From contig DXEB01000014.1 in NCBI GenBank assembly GCA_019115165.1, positions 19,692-83,691 of the forward strand: a stretch of DNA of 64,000 nt, read 5' to 3'. The stretch comes from Candidatus Anaerotignum merdipullorum (lineage in GTDB: Bacteria > Bacillota > Clostridia > Lachnospirales > Anaerotignaceae). The first letter of the stretch is position 1, and each line of letters starts with the position of its first letter. The notes below the pieces were generated by a model, which searched no databases, was not told the DNA's origin, and saw only the letters and a program-made list of their open reading frames with translations. Positions 1 through 9,172 of the stretch are shown one piece after another. A program made the translations under genes and the position numbers.

Positions 1-192
1 ATCTCCTTTTCCGGTTCCGTTTTTGTTTGTGGAATCAGTATAGCATAAGCGAGCGTAAGTTTCAATTTTCCCACGCATCTTTTTTGGGAAAGCTCTTTAC
101 AGTATTGCGGTTTCCGTATAAACTATAACTTAGCCGACGGCGTTTGAAGCAAGGCGCTGACAGAAAACAGAGATCGGAAAGGAAGATGAAAT

Positions 193-1647
193 ATGGAAGT
201 CAGAACCAGATTTGCACCCAGCCCTACCGGGTATATGCATATCGGGAACTTGAGAACGGCATTATATGAATATTTGATTGCGAAATCCCAAGGTGGAAAA
301 TTTATCCTGCGGATTGAAGATACTGACCAAGGGCGCTTGGTAGAAGGCGCGGTAGATGTGATTTACAATACCCTGCGCATGACAGGATTGCAGCATGATG
401 AAGGTCCGGATATTGGAGGAGAGTACGGTCCTTATGTGCAGAGCGAGCGCATGGGGATGTATATGGATTATGCAAAACAGTTGGTGGAAAAGGGAGAAGC
501 CTATTACTGTTTCTGTACAAAAGAACGGTTAGAGTCTTTGAAAGAAAGCAATGCCGAAGGAGATGCGTTTGCCAAATATGATCGGCATTGTTTGCATCTG
601 TCACCGGAGCAGATACAAGCGAACCTGGAGGCGGGAATGCCCTATGTCATTCGACAGAAAATGCCGGACAGCGGTACCACGACATTTTCTGATGTGGTTT
701 ATGGAGAGATTACGGTGGATAATGCGGAGCTGGATGACCAAATTCTGATGAAAGCGGATGGCTTCCCTACGTATAATTTTGCCAACGTGGTAGACGATCA
801 TTTGATGAAGATTACCCATGTGGTGCGTGGCAGCGAATATCTGTCCTCGACACCGAAATATAATTTATTATATCAAGCCTTTGGATGGGAGGCGCCGGTA
901 TATGTGCATCTGCCGGCAGTGATGCGCGATGCCCATCATAAACTTTCCAAACGCCATGGAGACAAGTCCTTTGAGGATTTGGTGAAGGAGGGATATGTGG
1001 TAGAAGCCATTGTCAATTATATTGCGCTGCTGGGATGGAGCCCGTCTGATAATCGAGAGATTTTCACCTTAAAAGAATTGGAAGAAGCCTTTGATGTTGC
1101 CGGTTTAAGCAAGTCGCCGTCTATTTTCGATATCAAAAAACTGACATGGATGAACGGGGAATATTTGAAGGCGATGGACTTTGACCGTTTCTATGCGTTG
1201 GCGGAGCCAAAGCTGAAGGAAGCGTTGGAAGGCACGACGCTGGATCTGAAGAAAATTGCCGCGTTGCTGCAAAAACGATTGGAAACATTGAATGATATTC
1301 CGGGTTTGGTGGCATTTTTCCGCACACTGCCGGAATACGGCATTGATTTGTATACGCATAAAAAAATGAAGACCAATGCAGAAATTGCATACACCTCTCT
1401 GGAGGCGGCGCTGCCGGTACTGGAAAGCCTGGAGGATTGGAATACAGACAGTATTCACGATGCGCTGATGGCGCTGGTAGGTGAGATGGGGATCAAAAAC
1501 GGTCAGCTGCTCTGGCCGGTACGTACCGCTTTGTCCGGAGAAGCAACTTCTCCTGGCGGTGCAATGGAATTGGCGGATATTTTGGGGAAAGAAGAAAGCC
1601 TGCGCCGCATACGGAAGGGAATGGAACTGCTGCAAAAAGCAGAATAA
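193..1647 (+). CDS. gltX: Glutamyl-tRNA synthetase
   Basis: Charges tRNA-Glu (and possibly tRNA-Gln, if an amidotransferase exists elsewhere) in the cytoplasm. The 484-residue protein is the usual length for a class I bacterial enzyme. The N-terminal Rossmann fold has the HIGH-type motif as MHIGN near residue 15 and the KMSKS-type motif as KLSKR near residue 252. The C-terminal third is the helical anticodon-binding domain. ATG is preceded by a GGAAAGGA ribosome binding site. It appears monocistronic, with a U-tailed hairpin about 20 bases after the stop. Identification is firm; GluRS type (discriminating or not) cannot be read from the sequence. Confidence 0.97.
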   Translation: MEVRTRFAPSPTGYMHIGNLRTALYEYLIAKSQGGKFILRIEDTDQGRLVEGAVDVIYNTLRMTGLQHDEGPDIGGEYGPYVQSERMGMYMDYAKQLVEKGEAYYCFCTKERLESLKESNAEGDAFAKYDRHCLHLSPEQIQANLEAGMPYVIRQKMPDSGTTTFSDVVYGEITVDNAELDDQILMKADGFPTYNFANVVDDHLMKITHVVRGSEYLSSTPKYNLLYQAFGWEAPVYVHLPAVMRDAHHKLSKRHGDKSFEDLVKEGYVVEAIVNYIALLGWSPSDNREIFTLKELEEAFDVAGLSKSPSIFDIKKLTWMNGEYLKAMDFDRFYALAEPKLKEALEGTTLDLKKIAALLQKRLETLNDIPGLVAFFRTLPEYGIDLYTHKKMKTNAEIAYTSLEAALPVLESLEDWNTDSIHDALMALVGEMGIKNGQLLWPVRTALSGEATSPGGAMELADILGKEESLRRIRKGMELLQKAE

Positions 1648-1665
1648 ACAATATCATTGGAAAAA

Positions 1666-1701
1666 AGAGAGATTCGGGTACCAGAATCTCTCTCTATTTT
1701 T
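1666..1701 (+). terminator. Rho-independent terminator of gltX
   Basis: A 10-bp perfect stem (AGAGAGATTC / GAATCTCTCT) with an 8-base loop is followed by ATTTTT. It lies 18 bases after the gltX stop codon. Confidence 0.85.
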
Positions 1702-2059
1702 ATGGGAAACAGTAAGGAATCAGATGGAACAGAGAGCAAGAATGAACGGCTTGGATACAGATACGGGAAAGAGCTACGGAAGGTTTGGCGCGAGAAAAAA
1801 TGTGGGAAATATCAAAAAGAAGAGGTTGATGACAACTGTAAAAGAGGGAAAGAAGCGGTTTGGATAAAAGAGGATGTTTCATAGTTACCGTATCGTTCGG
1901 AGGGTGATTTATAGCTGGAAACACGCAGGAAAGGACGTGTATAGACGGATCCTAAGAATTTCATCCAGATATCTTAATAAATTTGACAGGGTTTCGCAAA
2001 AGTTCCGTTAAAAATAAGTGTTATACTATCTTTGTCATCAGGAAACGGGGGCGTAGACG
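1702..2059. other. Intergenic gap without recognised gene
   Basis: About 360 purine-rich bases. The overlapping plus-strand ORFs in the track lack plausible starts and resemble no family I know. A TTGACA (1983-1988) and a TATACT (2022-2027) are present, but 33 bases apart, so they do not form a normal promoter together. Confidence 0.5.
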
Positions 2060-2794
2060 ATGCAAATATGGAGCGTATTGCGAATGATCCTATTGTGTAT
2101 CCTTTTTTTTCTTGCGGTGGTGCAGATCTATGTACATTGGTTTGCATCGCAGCGCAGACGCGGCGGGAAAAAGCGTTTTGTAGGAACCGCTGTGCTGTGG
2201 CTGATTGTTTTTCTCATTCCTTCTTGGAGTCTGCCCCCCGATTCTCCTGATACGACGGCACAAAAGGAGGCGGAATATCCCGCTTGGCTGGTATATTATA
2301 ACCAGACGGATCCTCGTTGGGCAGAAGAGCGCTATGGACAGACGGATCTGATCAAAGAGACGGGCTGTGGCCCTACGGTATTGGCGATGGCGGTCAGTTC
2401 TCTGACAGAGACAGAAATCAATCCAAAAGAAATGGCGGATTGGGCATCGGAGCACGGATATTGCAGTCCGGGTTCTGGCAGTTATCATACATTGATTGCA
2501 GATGGATTGGTGCAGTTTGGACTGACTTGTACTCCTAGTGATGATGCGCAGACAGTGAGGCAGGCGCTGCAAGATGGTTTTCCGGTCATTGTGTTGATGG
2601 GAGAAGGGCATTTTACCGGTGGTGGACATTTTCTGCTGCTGTGTGACATAGATGAGGCACAAACGGTTTTTGTAGCCGATCCCAAAAGCACGGTAAATAC
2701 CGAGAAACGATGGGCGTTTGACTTGATTGCTGGAGAAGCGAAAACAAGCCCTACGACTGGTGGGGCATATTGGATCATAGAAAAACAGGTTTAG
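2060..2794 (+). CDS. Exported C39-family (papain-like) cysteine peptidase
   Basis: A 244-residue protein with one or two hydrophobic N-terminal segments (residues about 5-22 and 35-50), so it is probably membrane-anchored or secreted. The rest is a C39-like fold: the catalytic Cys lies in ETGCGPTVLAM near residue 100, the catalytic His in GGGHFLLL near residue 190, and an Asp follows in VADPKST. This is the C39_2-type domain found in Firmicute surface proteins; the substrate is unknown. No bacteriocin exporter domains are attached, and no lantibiotic genes lie nearby, so a role in bacteriocin leader cleavage is unlikely. The start is the ATG after GGGGGCG. Confidence 0.8.
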   Translation: MQIWSVLRMILLCILFFLAVVQIYVHWFASQRRRGGKKRFVGTAVLWLIVFLIPSWSLPPDSPDTTAQKEAEYPAWLVYYNQTDPRWAEERYGQTDLIKETGCGPTVLAMAVSSLTETEINPKEMADWASEHGYCSPGSGSYHTLIADGLVQFGLTCTPSDDAQTVRQALQDGFPVIVLMGEGHFTGGGHFLLLCDIDEAQTVFVADPKSTVNTEKRWAFDLIAGEAKTSPTTGGAYWIIEKQV

Positions 2795-2831
2795 ATTGAT
2801 ATAGAATAAATACCCCCCCTCTCTCAAAACA

Positions 2832-2863
2832 GACAAAGGGCTACCGTACGGTAGCCCTTTGTC
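2832..2863. terminator. Bidirectional terminator, 32-bp perfect palindrome
   Basis: Two 16-base arms (GACAAAGGGCTACCGT and its complement) form a perfect palindrome between two convergent genes. It can end transcription of the C39 peptidase gene on plus and the small gene on minus; T-runs are modest on both sides. Confidence 0.75.
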
Positions 2864-2864
2864 A

Positions 2865-3038
2865 TTATGTTTCTAATAAATCATCCATCATATCGTCAAT
2901 GACTTCTTCTGCTTTGACTGCCATTTTTTTTCCTTTTTTTACCATTTTACGATATGTTTTTTTGTCCTGCATCAGATAACCGATGCCGGCAAGCGTCGCA
3001 GCGCCGCCAATGATCAGACCGGTAGCAAATTTATTCAT
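2865..3038 (-). CDS. Small single-pass membrane protein, hypothetical
   Basis: A 57-residue gene missed by the ORF track because it is under 60 codons. It starts at an ATG 6 bases after a strong GGAGGC ribosome binding site. The product begins MNKFATGLIIGGAATLAGIG, a glycine/alanine-rich transmembrane helix, followed by a lysine-rich segment (residues 25-43) and an acidic end with EVIDDMMDDLLE. The layout resembles small YtxH-like envelope proteins of Firmicutes. It converges on the C39 peptidase gene and shares its palindromic terminator. Function is unknown. Confidence 0.75.
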   Translation of the reverse strand: MNKFATGLIIGGAATLAGIGYLMQDKKTYRKMVKKGKKMAVKAEEVIDDMMDDLLET

Positions 3039-3435
3039 GGATTGCCTGCCTCCTTTTTTCTTTTTAGTATGGACACAACATGCAGGATTATACGGAAGAA
3101 GAATTGGAATAAAATAGAAATTTTCTGTGGTGTATGACAGTTGCTATACAAAGAAAGAGAAGAGAAATACAAAAGCCAAAGCAAACAAAAGAGTATGCTG
3201 GGATAATATCCAAAAAAAGAACCCGCCATTCAGGAGAAACTGGAGGATGCAGGTTCTTTGTTTAGATAAAGAGATGGGGAATGTATGCATTTTTGTAAAA
3301 GCAAACGGAAATGGAATGCTTCTATTGCCGCAAACAGATAGAGAAAACTTCCTTTGCAGCAGTAAGAACAGGAAGCGGCTGAGTGCAGAAGCAATTTGGT
3401 TCATTGCTATAGTGCTATGTTTGTGACAAATGGAT
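3039..3435. other. Intergenic gap without recognised gene
   Basis: Nearly 400 A-rich bases between the small minus-strand gene and the end of the serine operon. The track ORFs here (3127-3426 plus and 3035-3229 minus) have low-complexity translations and no convincing ribosome binding site. The promoter of the small gene should lie here but no clear -35/-10 pair stands out. Confidence 0.5.
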
Positions 3436-4698
3436 TTAGGAATCCGTAGGATCCTTTTCCAAATCATGTATGAAAAAACCGCTGCGCAGTTTTGGCTCAA
3501 ACCAAGTGGATTTTGGCGGCATGGTGCGCTCTGCATCTGCCACTGACATCAATTCTTTCATCGAGGTGGGATACATAGAAAATGCTACCCGCATTTCTCC
3601 GCTGTTTACTCGTTTTTCCAGCTCGGACAGTCCGCGGATGCCGCCGACAAAATCAATGCGTTTGTCCGTGCGGGGATCGCCGATGGCAAGGATTGGCGTG
3701 AGCAGATGGTTTTGCAGGATGGAAACATCCAGTCCGTCTACCGGATCGTCGGAGAGCACATGAGGTTTTGCTTCCAACAGATACCAAGTGCCGTCCAGGT
3801 ACATGCCGAAGGTATGGCGTTTCGGTGGGCGACAGGGAGTATCTACTGCCGGATGGACCGTAAAGTTTTCTGCAATCGCTGCTAAGAAATCCGAAACGCT
3901 GTGCCCATTCAGGTCAGTGACGACGCGGTTATAGTCCATGATCCGCAGTTCATCAGCAGGAAAAAGTACCGACAAATAATAATTGAATTCTTCCTCTCCG
4001 GTATAGCCAGGATGGGCTTCCCGACGCTTTAAGCCGACTTTGACGGCGGAAGCGTTGCGATGATGTCCATCGGCGATATACAGTGACGGTACAGCGGCAA
4101 AGCATTCTGTCAGCATACCGATTTCTGTGTCGCTGTCAATGACCCAGATGGTATGCCCAATGCCGTCATCGGAAACAAAGTCATAAACCGGTGGAACAGA
4201 AGTCACCCAACCGTCTAAAATCGCGCGGATATCCGGATGATTATCATAGGCAAGAAAAATCGGACCGGTATTGGCATTGAGGGTATCCACATGACGGATA
4301 CGATCCGCTTCTTTGTCTGCGCGAGTAAATTCGTGTTTTTTGATGGTATGATTCAGATATTCGTCAATGGCAGTGCAGACCACCAAACCTGTTTGGCTGC
4401 GTCCGTCCATGGTCAGACGGTAAATATAGTAATTGGGCAGCAGGTCCTGAATGAAAACACCGGTCTCTACCATTTCGTGGAAGAGATTCTTGGCCGTTTC
4501 ATATACCTCGTTGCTGTACGGATCGGTACCGGGCGGCAGATTGATTTCCGCGCGGTCAATCCGCAGGAAAGAATACGGGTTTCCCTGTACCATGCTGCGG
4601 GCTTCTTCTGTATTCATAACGTCATAGGGCAATGCTGCGACATCCCGCGCATAGTCAGGCGCCGGGCGGATTGCCCGAAACGGTCGAATGGTTGCCAT
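3436..4698 (-). CDS. DUF1015 family protein
   Basis: A 420-residue cytoplasmic protein of the DUF1015 family, recognised from the N-terminal pattern IRPFRAIRP...VAALPYDVM and the downstream YIADGHHR motif. The family has no proven biochemical activity. It is often found beside serA and serC in Clostridia, and it is the third gene of such an operon here, 15 bases after serA. That suggests a role connected to serine or phosphoserine metabolism, but this is inference from neighbourhood only. The ATG follows GGAGCG. Confidence 0.88.
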   Translation of the reverse strand: MATIRPFRAIRPAPDYARDVAALPYDVMNTEEARSMVQGNPYSFLRIDRAEINLPPGTDPYSNEVYETAKNLFHEMVETGVFIQDLLPNYYIYRLTMDGRSQTGLVVCTAIDEYLNHTIKKHEFTRADKEADRIRHVDTLNANTGPIFLAYDNHPDIRAILDGWVTSVPPVYDFVSDDGIGHTIWVIDSDTEIGMLTECFAAVPSLYIADGHHRNASAVKVGLKRREAHPGYTGEEEFNYYLSVLFPADELRIMDYNRVVTDLNGHSVSDFLAAIAENFTVHPAVDTPCRPPKRHTFGMYLDGTWYLLEAKPHVLSDDPVDGLDVSILQNHLLTPILAIGDPRTDKRIDFVGGIRGLSELEKRVNSGEMRVAFSMYPTSMKELMSVADAERTMPPKSTWFEPKLRSGFFIHDLEKDPTDS

Positions 4699-4713
4699 AG
4701 GATCGCTCCTTTC

Positions 4714-5877
4714 TTATTTCAAAATGCGTACTTTCAAAACGCTGTGGATATTATATAAATCTTGGATTAACTGATTTTCGTCTTCAGGGAGATTATCGCA
4801 GACAATGATATTGTATGCCAGCTCTCCTTTGGAGTTATTCACCATCTTGTCGATATTGATGTGATGCTTCGTAAATACAGCGCCCAATTGTCCAATCATG
4901 TTGACGATGTTGGAATGAGAAATGGCAACACGGGGTTTGCCGGAATAGGGTACGATGCATCCGGGAAAATTGACGGAATTGCGGATATTGCCATAACGCA
5001 GGTATTCCCGCAACTCCACTGCTGCCATTTCTGCGCAGTTTTCTTCCGATTCCGGAGTGGATGCACCTAAGTGCGGCAGTACGATAATGTTGGGATTGCC
5101 CAGCAGCGAGCTGTCCGGGAAATCTGTAACGTATCGGGAAATGATACCAGCTGCAATGGCGCGCTGCAAGGCTTCGTTATCCACCAGTCCGCCGCGGGCA
5201 AAGTTCAGCAGACGTGCACCCTTTTTGGTTACGGCAAACAGGTTTTTGTCGAAGGTATGCCGTGTCTTGTCGTTCAGGGGGATGTGCAGTGTGATATAAT
5301 CGCTGGCAGCAGCCAACTCTTCCATGCTGTCAGCTTTATCTACGGAAGCAGACAGGTGCCATGCAGATTCCAGTGTCAAAAACGGGTCATAGCCGATCAC
5401 GTTCATGCCTAAATTCAGCGCGGCGTTGGCAACCAATACACCAATGGCGCCAAGCCCGATGACACCCAGGGTTTTTCCGGCAATTTCCGGTCCGAGAAAT
5501 TGTTTTTTTCCGTTTTCTGCAGCTTTTTCCACGTTGCCTTCCAGCGTTTGTACCCATGCGGCACCGTCAATGATGCGGCGTGAAGAAATCAGAAGCCCGG
5601 CAAGAACCAGCTCTTTTACCGCGTTGGCGTTGGCACCGGGGGTATTAAACACGGGGATGCCTTTTGCCGTGCATTTGGCGATAGGGATATTATTGGTGCC
5701 GGCACCAGCACGGGCAACTGCTAGTAAATTATCGTTTAATTCCATCGAATGCATATCAAAACTGCGCAGAATGATGCCGTCAGGGCAGCTGGTGTCCGGA
5801 TCAATGCAAAATTCTTCTTCCGGCAGCTTTCTCAGCCCTGTTTGCGCAATTTGGTTCAATGTTTTAATGGTATACAT
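4714..5877 (-). CDS. serA: D-3-phosphoglycerate dehydrogenase
   Basis: Oxidises 3-phosphoglycerate to 3-phosphohydroxypyruvate with NAD, the first step of serine synthesis. The protein has 387 residues from the ATG preceded by AAGGAG; the track ORF adds 12 unlikely residues. The Rossmann motif GVIGLGAIG, the catalytic region NFARGGLVDN and the PHLGAST histidine motif are visible. The C-terminal 80 residues look like an ACT domain, as in short-form clostridial SerA, and may give serine feedback. It lies 16 bases downstream of serC in the same transcript. Confidence 0.95.
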   Translation of the reverse strand: MYTIKTLNQIAQTGLRKLPEEEFCIDPDTSCPDGIILRSFDMHSMELNDNLLAVARAGAGTNNIPIAKCTAKGIPVFNTPGANANAVKELVLAGLLISSRRIIDGAAWVQTLEGNVEKAAENGKKQFLGPEIAGKTLGVIGLGAIGVLVANAALNLGMNVIGYDPFLTLESAWHLSASVDKADSMEELAAASDYITLHIPLNDKTRHTFDKNLFAVTKKGARLLNFARGGLVDNEALQRAIAAGIISRYVTDFPDSSLLGNPNIIVLPHLGASTPESEENCAEMAAVELREYLRYGNIRNSVNFPGCIVPYSGKPRVAISHSNIVNMIGQLGAVFTKHHINIDKMVNNSKGELAYNIIVCDNLPEDENQLIQDLYNIHSVLKVRILK

Positions 5878-5893
5878 AAATGGCATTCTCCTT

Positions 5894-6976
5894 TTAGATA
5901 TGTTCTGCTTCAAATTGTTTCATAAAGGCAACCAGCTGCTGCACGCCTTCTTTTGGCATGGCGTTGTAAATGCTGGCGCGCATACCGCCAACGGTACGGT
6001 GACCTTTCAAATTTACAAAACCTGCAGCCTGTGCTTGTTGTAAAAATTCTGCATTCAGCTCTTCCGTAGGCAATACAAACGGAACGTTCATCAAAGAGCG
6101 ATCCTCTTTGACAACGGTGCCGCGGAACAAGGCGGAAGCATCCAGAAAATCATACAGCAATGCTGCTTTTTCTTCGTTGCGCTTTTGCATGGCGGATACG
6201 CCGCCCTGCGCTTTTACCCACTGGAACACGCGACCCATAAAATAGATGCCATAGGTGGGAGGTGTGTTATAAAGGGAATTATGCTTTGCATGAATGTCAT
6301 AGCGCAGCATGGTCGGGGTAAACGGCATGGCATTGCCTAATAGGTCATCCCGTATGATAACAACCGTAACGCCGGCAGGTCCCAGGTTTTTCTGGGCGCC
6401 TGCATAAAGCAGACCGAATTTGGTGATATCAATTTCTTCAGACAAAATAGAAGAAGACATATCTCCGATTAGAGGGACATCGCCGACATCAGGCAATTTT
6501 GTCCATCTGGTGCCATAAATCGTATTGTTTAAGGTGATATAGAAATAATCCGCGTTGGAATGAAATGCCGCAGGATCCAATTTGGGGATACGGTCAAATG
6601 TGGTATCTGCAGAAGACGCTACCACATGGACGGTACCGTAACGTGCAGCTTCTTCTGCCGCCTTTTTTGCCCATTGTCCTGTAATGACATAGTCGGCGCA
6701 ATGGTTGTGGTTCATCAGATTCATGGGAATCATGGCGAATTGTGTGGAGCCGCCGCCCTGTAGGAACAGGATATGATAGTTTTCTGGAATTTGCATCAGT
6801 TCCCGCAAATCTGCTTTTGCCTGTTCCAAAATGCCTTCAAACACTTTAGATCGATGGCTCATCTCCATTACGGACATGCCGGAAGAGCCGTAACAGAGAA
6901 ATTCGCTTTGCGCCTGTTCCAGAACTTCTAACGGCAGCATGGATGGTCCAGCTGAAAAATTAAATACTCTTTCCAT
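5894..6976 (-). CDS. serC: Phosphoserine aminotransferase
   Basis: A PLP enzyme that converts 3-phosphohydroxypyruvate plus glutamate to phosphoserine. It has 360 residues starting MERVFNFSAGPSMLP after GAGGAGGC; the track ORF begins 24 codons too early. The PLP lysine is in YAGAQKNLGPAG and the C-terminal KGHRTVGGMRAS motif is typical of the family. It is the first gene of serC-serA-DUF1015. No serB is visible in the window. Confidence 0.96.
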   Translation of the reverse strand: MERVFNFSAGPSMLPLEVLEQAQSEFLCYGSSGMSVMEMSHRSKVFEGILEQAKADLRELMQIPENYHILFLQGGGSTQFAMIPMNLMNHNHCADYVITGQWAKKAAEEAARYGTVHVVASSADTTFDRIPKLDPAAFHSNADYFYITLNNTIYGTRWTKLPDVGDVPLIGDMSSSILSEEIDITKFGLLYAGAQKNLGPAGVTVVIIRDDLLGNAMPFTPTMLRYDIHAKHNSLYNTPPTYGIYFMGRVFQWVKAQGGVSAMQKRNEEKAALLYDFLDASALFRGTVVKEDRSLMNVPFVLPTEELNAEFLQQAQAAGFVNLKGHRTVGGMRASIYNAMPKEGVQQLVAFMKQFEAEHI

Positions 6977-7072
6977 AAATAAGCCTCCTCTAAATGGTAG
7001 TGTGATTGAAGCGAGGGCATCTGTCCAAGTGGGACGAAAAAAGACCAACGCCAGTATTTGTTTATGAAGTAG

Positions 7073-7100
7073 ATTATAACACTGGGAGAGAAAGCGTCAA
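7073..7100 (-). promoter_or_regulatory. Sigma-A promoter of serC-serA-DUF1015
   Basis: On the minus strand TTGACG (7095-7100) and a perfect TATAAT (7073-7078) are separated by 16 bases, about 100 bases before the serC start. Confidence 0.75.
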
Positions 7101-7362
7101 CCGAAAAACGCGTTTTTTTGCAGACTGAAAAAATTTTTGGAGGATAGCGCAAAAAAAAGAAAAAAAGACAGAGAAAAAACGTAAATAATATACAGACATA
7201 TGTTTTCGAATGAGAGACAAAAAAGAATACTGTCTTTTGTATACAAATAAGAGGGGCGATTGTTCTCACTTGGCTGTCATAGACAGGGACATAGAATGCA
7301 TGCCTGCAGAAGAAAAGGTATCGGTTTGTTTGCAGATGTTTTTGTGTTGAATCAAATAGGGT

Positions 7363-7391
7363 TTTACTTTATGTCGAAGGTTCGATATACT
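7363..7391 (+). promoter_or_regulatory. Putative sigma-A promoter of the DMT transporter gene
   Basis: TTTACT (7363-7368) and TATACT (7386-7391) have a 17-base spacer, 40 bases before the chosen start codon. The rest of the 454-base serC/transporter gap holds no gene. Confidence 0.55.
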
Positions 7392-7430
7392 ACTATAGAG
7401 AAAAAAACATGGACAAGGAGGCAAATAAGG

Positions 7431-8330
7431 ATGAAAAACGGAAAAGCCAGTATACTGGTGATTGCGGCGGGATGTTTATGGGGACTGATTGGTTTATTTA
7501 CCCGCCGTATGACGGCAGCAGGGCTGGATGCCATACAAATCACTGTACTGCGCAGTCTGGTAACGGCAGTCGGGCTGGGGGCGTTGCTGTTGTGGAAAGA
7601 CCGCGGAAAATGCCGAATTGTTGGGAAAGATATTTGGATGTTTATGGGGACTGGTATTTGCAGCATAGCGGCATTTAATACGTTATATTTTATTACCATG
7701 GAACAGACGACGCTGTCTTTGGCAGTGGTTTTGTTGTATACGGCACCGTTTTTTGTGTTGTTGTTGTCTGCCGTTTGCTTTGGAGAGAAGCTGACGCGGC
7801 AGAAATGGAAAGGATTGTTGTTGGCGCTGATCGGCTGCATCTGCACCACGGGTCTACTTCATGGCGGGCTGCATGCGACGGCGGTCGGACTGCTTGCCGG
7901 AATCGGTTCTGGTTTTTGCTATGCGCTGTATAGTATTTTTGGAAAATTTGCGCTGAGAAAATATAGCTCGGAGACAGTGACACTATATACTTTCCTGGTA
8001 GCTGCGCTGGCGTTGCTGCCGCTATGCCATCCGGTGCAGATGGGACAGGCGGTATTTTTGCATGCGGAATTGTCTGTGCAGATTTTGCTGCTTGGCGTGG
8101 GAGTGACGTTATTGCCTTTTTTGCTTTATACCAAAGGATTGTCGCAGATCGATCCCGGGAAAGCATCCGTGCTGGCATTTTCCGAACCGCTGACAGCAAC
8201 GATGATGGGAATGATTGCATTTGGGGAAATCCCAGATTTCTTTGGCTGGATGGGAATCGGACTGCTGTTTGCTGCTTTGATTGTGGTACAGATGCCGGAG
8301 AAGCGAAAAAATAAACAGAGCATAAAATAG
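7431..8330 (+). CDS. EamA/DMT-superfamily transporter
   Basis: A 299-residue inner-membrane protein with about ten hydrophobic helices and an internal repeat of two EamA domains (each about 140 residues; the second begins near GLLAGIGSGFCYALYSIFGKF). Members export or import small metabolites such as amino acids and nucleosides, with proton coupling. The substrate cannot be predicted. The start is the ATG seven bases after AAGGAGGC; the 57 extra codons in the track are rejected. A short hairpin with a T-run follows the stop. Confidence 0.88.
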   Translation: MKNGKASILVIAAGCLWGLIGLFTRRMTAAGLDAIQITVLRSLVTAVGLGALLLWKDRGKCRIVGKDIWMFMGTGICSIAAFNTLYFITMEQTTLSLAVVLLYTAPFFVLLLSAVCFGEKLTRQKWKGLLLALIGCICTTGLLHGGLHATAVGLLAGIGSGFCYALYSIFGKFALRKYSSETVTLYTFLVAALALLPLCHPVQMGQAVFLHAELSVQILLLGVGVTLLPFLLYTKGLSQIDPGKASVLAFSEPLTATMMGMIAFGEIPDFFGWMGIGLLFAALIVVQMPEKRKNKQSIK

Positions 8331-8342
8331 AGTGCCGCTTGG

Positions 8343-8367
8343 AAAAGACCGTTTCCGTCTTTTTTTT
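8343..8367 (+). terminator. Rho-independent terminator after the DMT transporter
   Basis: AAAAGAC / GTCTTTT 7-bp stem with a 7-base loop, continuing into a run of T. Confidence 0.65.
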
Positions 8368-8405
8368 GTGCTCCCGTCATACAATACAGACAAGGGGGAG
8401 TGGAT

Positions 8406-9122
8406 ATGAAAAAATGGCGGCAATATTGGCGGCAGTATGTTCTGTTTTTGTTATGCGGCATGATTTGTTTTTGTGTAGCAGGGCAGCAGCAGGTGACAGA
8501 AGTGATGCTGCCTGTAGCAGCGAAAACCATTGTACTGGATGCGGGTCATGGTGGCTGGGATCCGGGGAAAACAGGAAGTGCAGGGCGGGATGAACAGGAA
8601 TTGAATCTTGCGATTGTGCAGAAGCTGCAGGCGTATTTGGAACAGGGCGGCGCGCGGGTATATGTGACTCGCGCAGATGACAAGGCCTTGGGAGAGAATA
8701 AACAGGAAGATATGCGGGTACGGAAGGAAATTTCCAACGGCAGTGGTGCAGACCTGTTGATTAGTGTGCACCAAAATGCATTTCCATCCTCATCCGCAAA
8801 AGGTGCACAGGTATTTTATCATACGAACAGCACAGAAGGAAAAGCCCTTGCAGAATGTATTCAAGAGAGTCTGCGGCAGCGAACGGATACAGAAAACACC
8901 AGACAAGTGAAGGCAAATGGAGACTATTATATTCTGCGCACGACAGAAATTCCGGCAGCCTTGGTGGAATGCGGATTTTTATCCAATGCAGAGGAAGAGC
9001 GCAAGTTGAATGAAGAGGAGTATCAGGAACGAATGGCTTGGGGAATTTATTGCGGCATTTTAGCGTATTTTGCTGCAAAAGAAGACGGCGGCGGTTTACA
9101 GGCGAACCAAAAGCAGATATAA
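8406..9122 (+). CDS. cwlD: N-acetylmuramoyl-L-alanine amidase, CwlD type
   Basis: A 238-residue exported Amidase_3 zinc hydrolase. An N-terminal hydrophobic anchor (residues about 12-35) is followed directly by VLDAGHGGWDPG, which holds the first zinc His; later motifs include ISVHQNAF and LVECGFLSN. CwlD cleaves stem peptides in the spore cortex to allow muramic-delta-lactam formation, and the short single-domain layout fits that role better than a vegetative autolysin. GGGGGAG lies 5 bases before the ATG, so ATG is preferred to the upstream GTG of the ORF track. CATACAAT (8378-8385) resembles a sigma-E -10, but it lies very close to the ribosome binding site and has no clear -35. Confidence 0.88.
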   Translation: MKKWRQYWRQYVLFLLCGMICFCVAGQQQVTEVMLPVAAKTIVLDAGHGGWDPGKTGSAGRDEQELNLAIVQKLQAYLEQGGARVYVTRADDKALGENKQEDMRVRKEISNGSGADLLISVHQNAFPSSSAKGAQVFYHTNSTEGKALAECIQESLRQRTDTENTRQVKANGDYYILRTTEIPAALVECGFLSNAEEERKLNEEEYQERMAWGIYCGILAYFAAKEDGGGLQANQKQI

Positions 9123-9172
9123 TGGGAAAAATAAACAAAGAGACAGAAGGAAAAAAGGAAGGATTTTGCGGC

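Noticed and set aside
1983-2027. TTGACA and TATACT as promoter of the C39 peptidase gene
   Set aside because: Spacing of 33 bases is incompatible with one sigma-A promoter.
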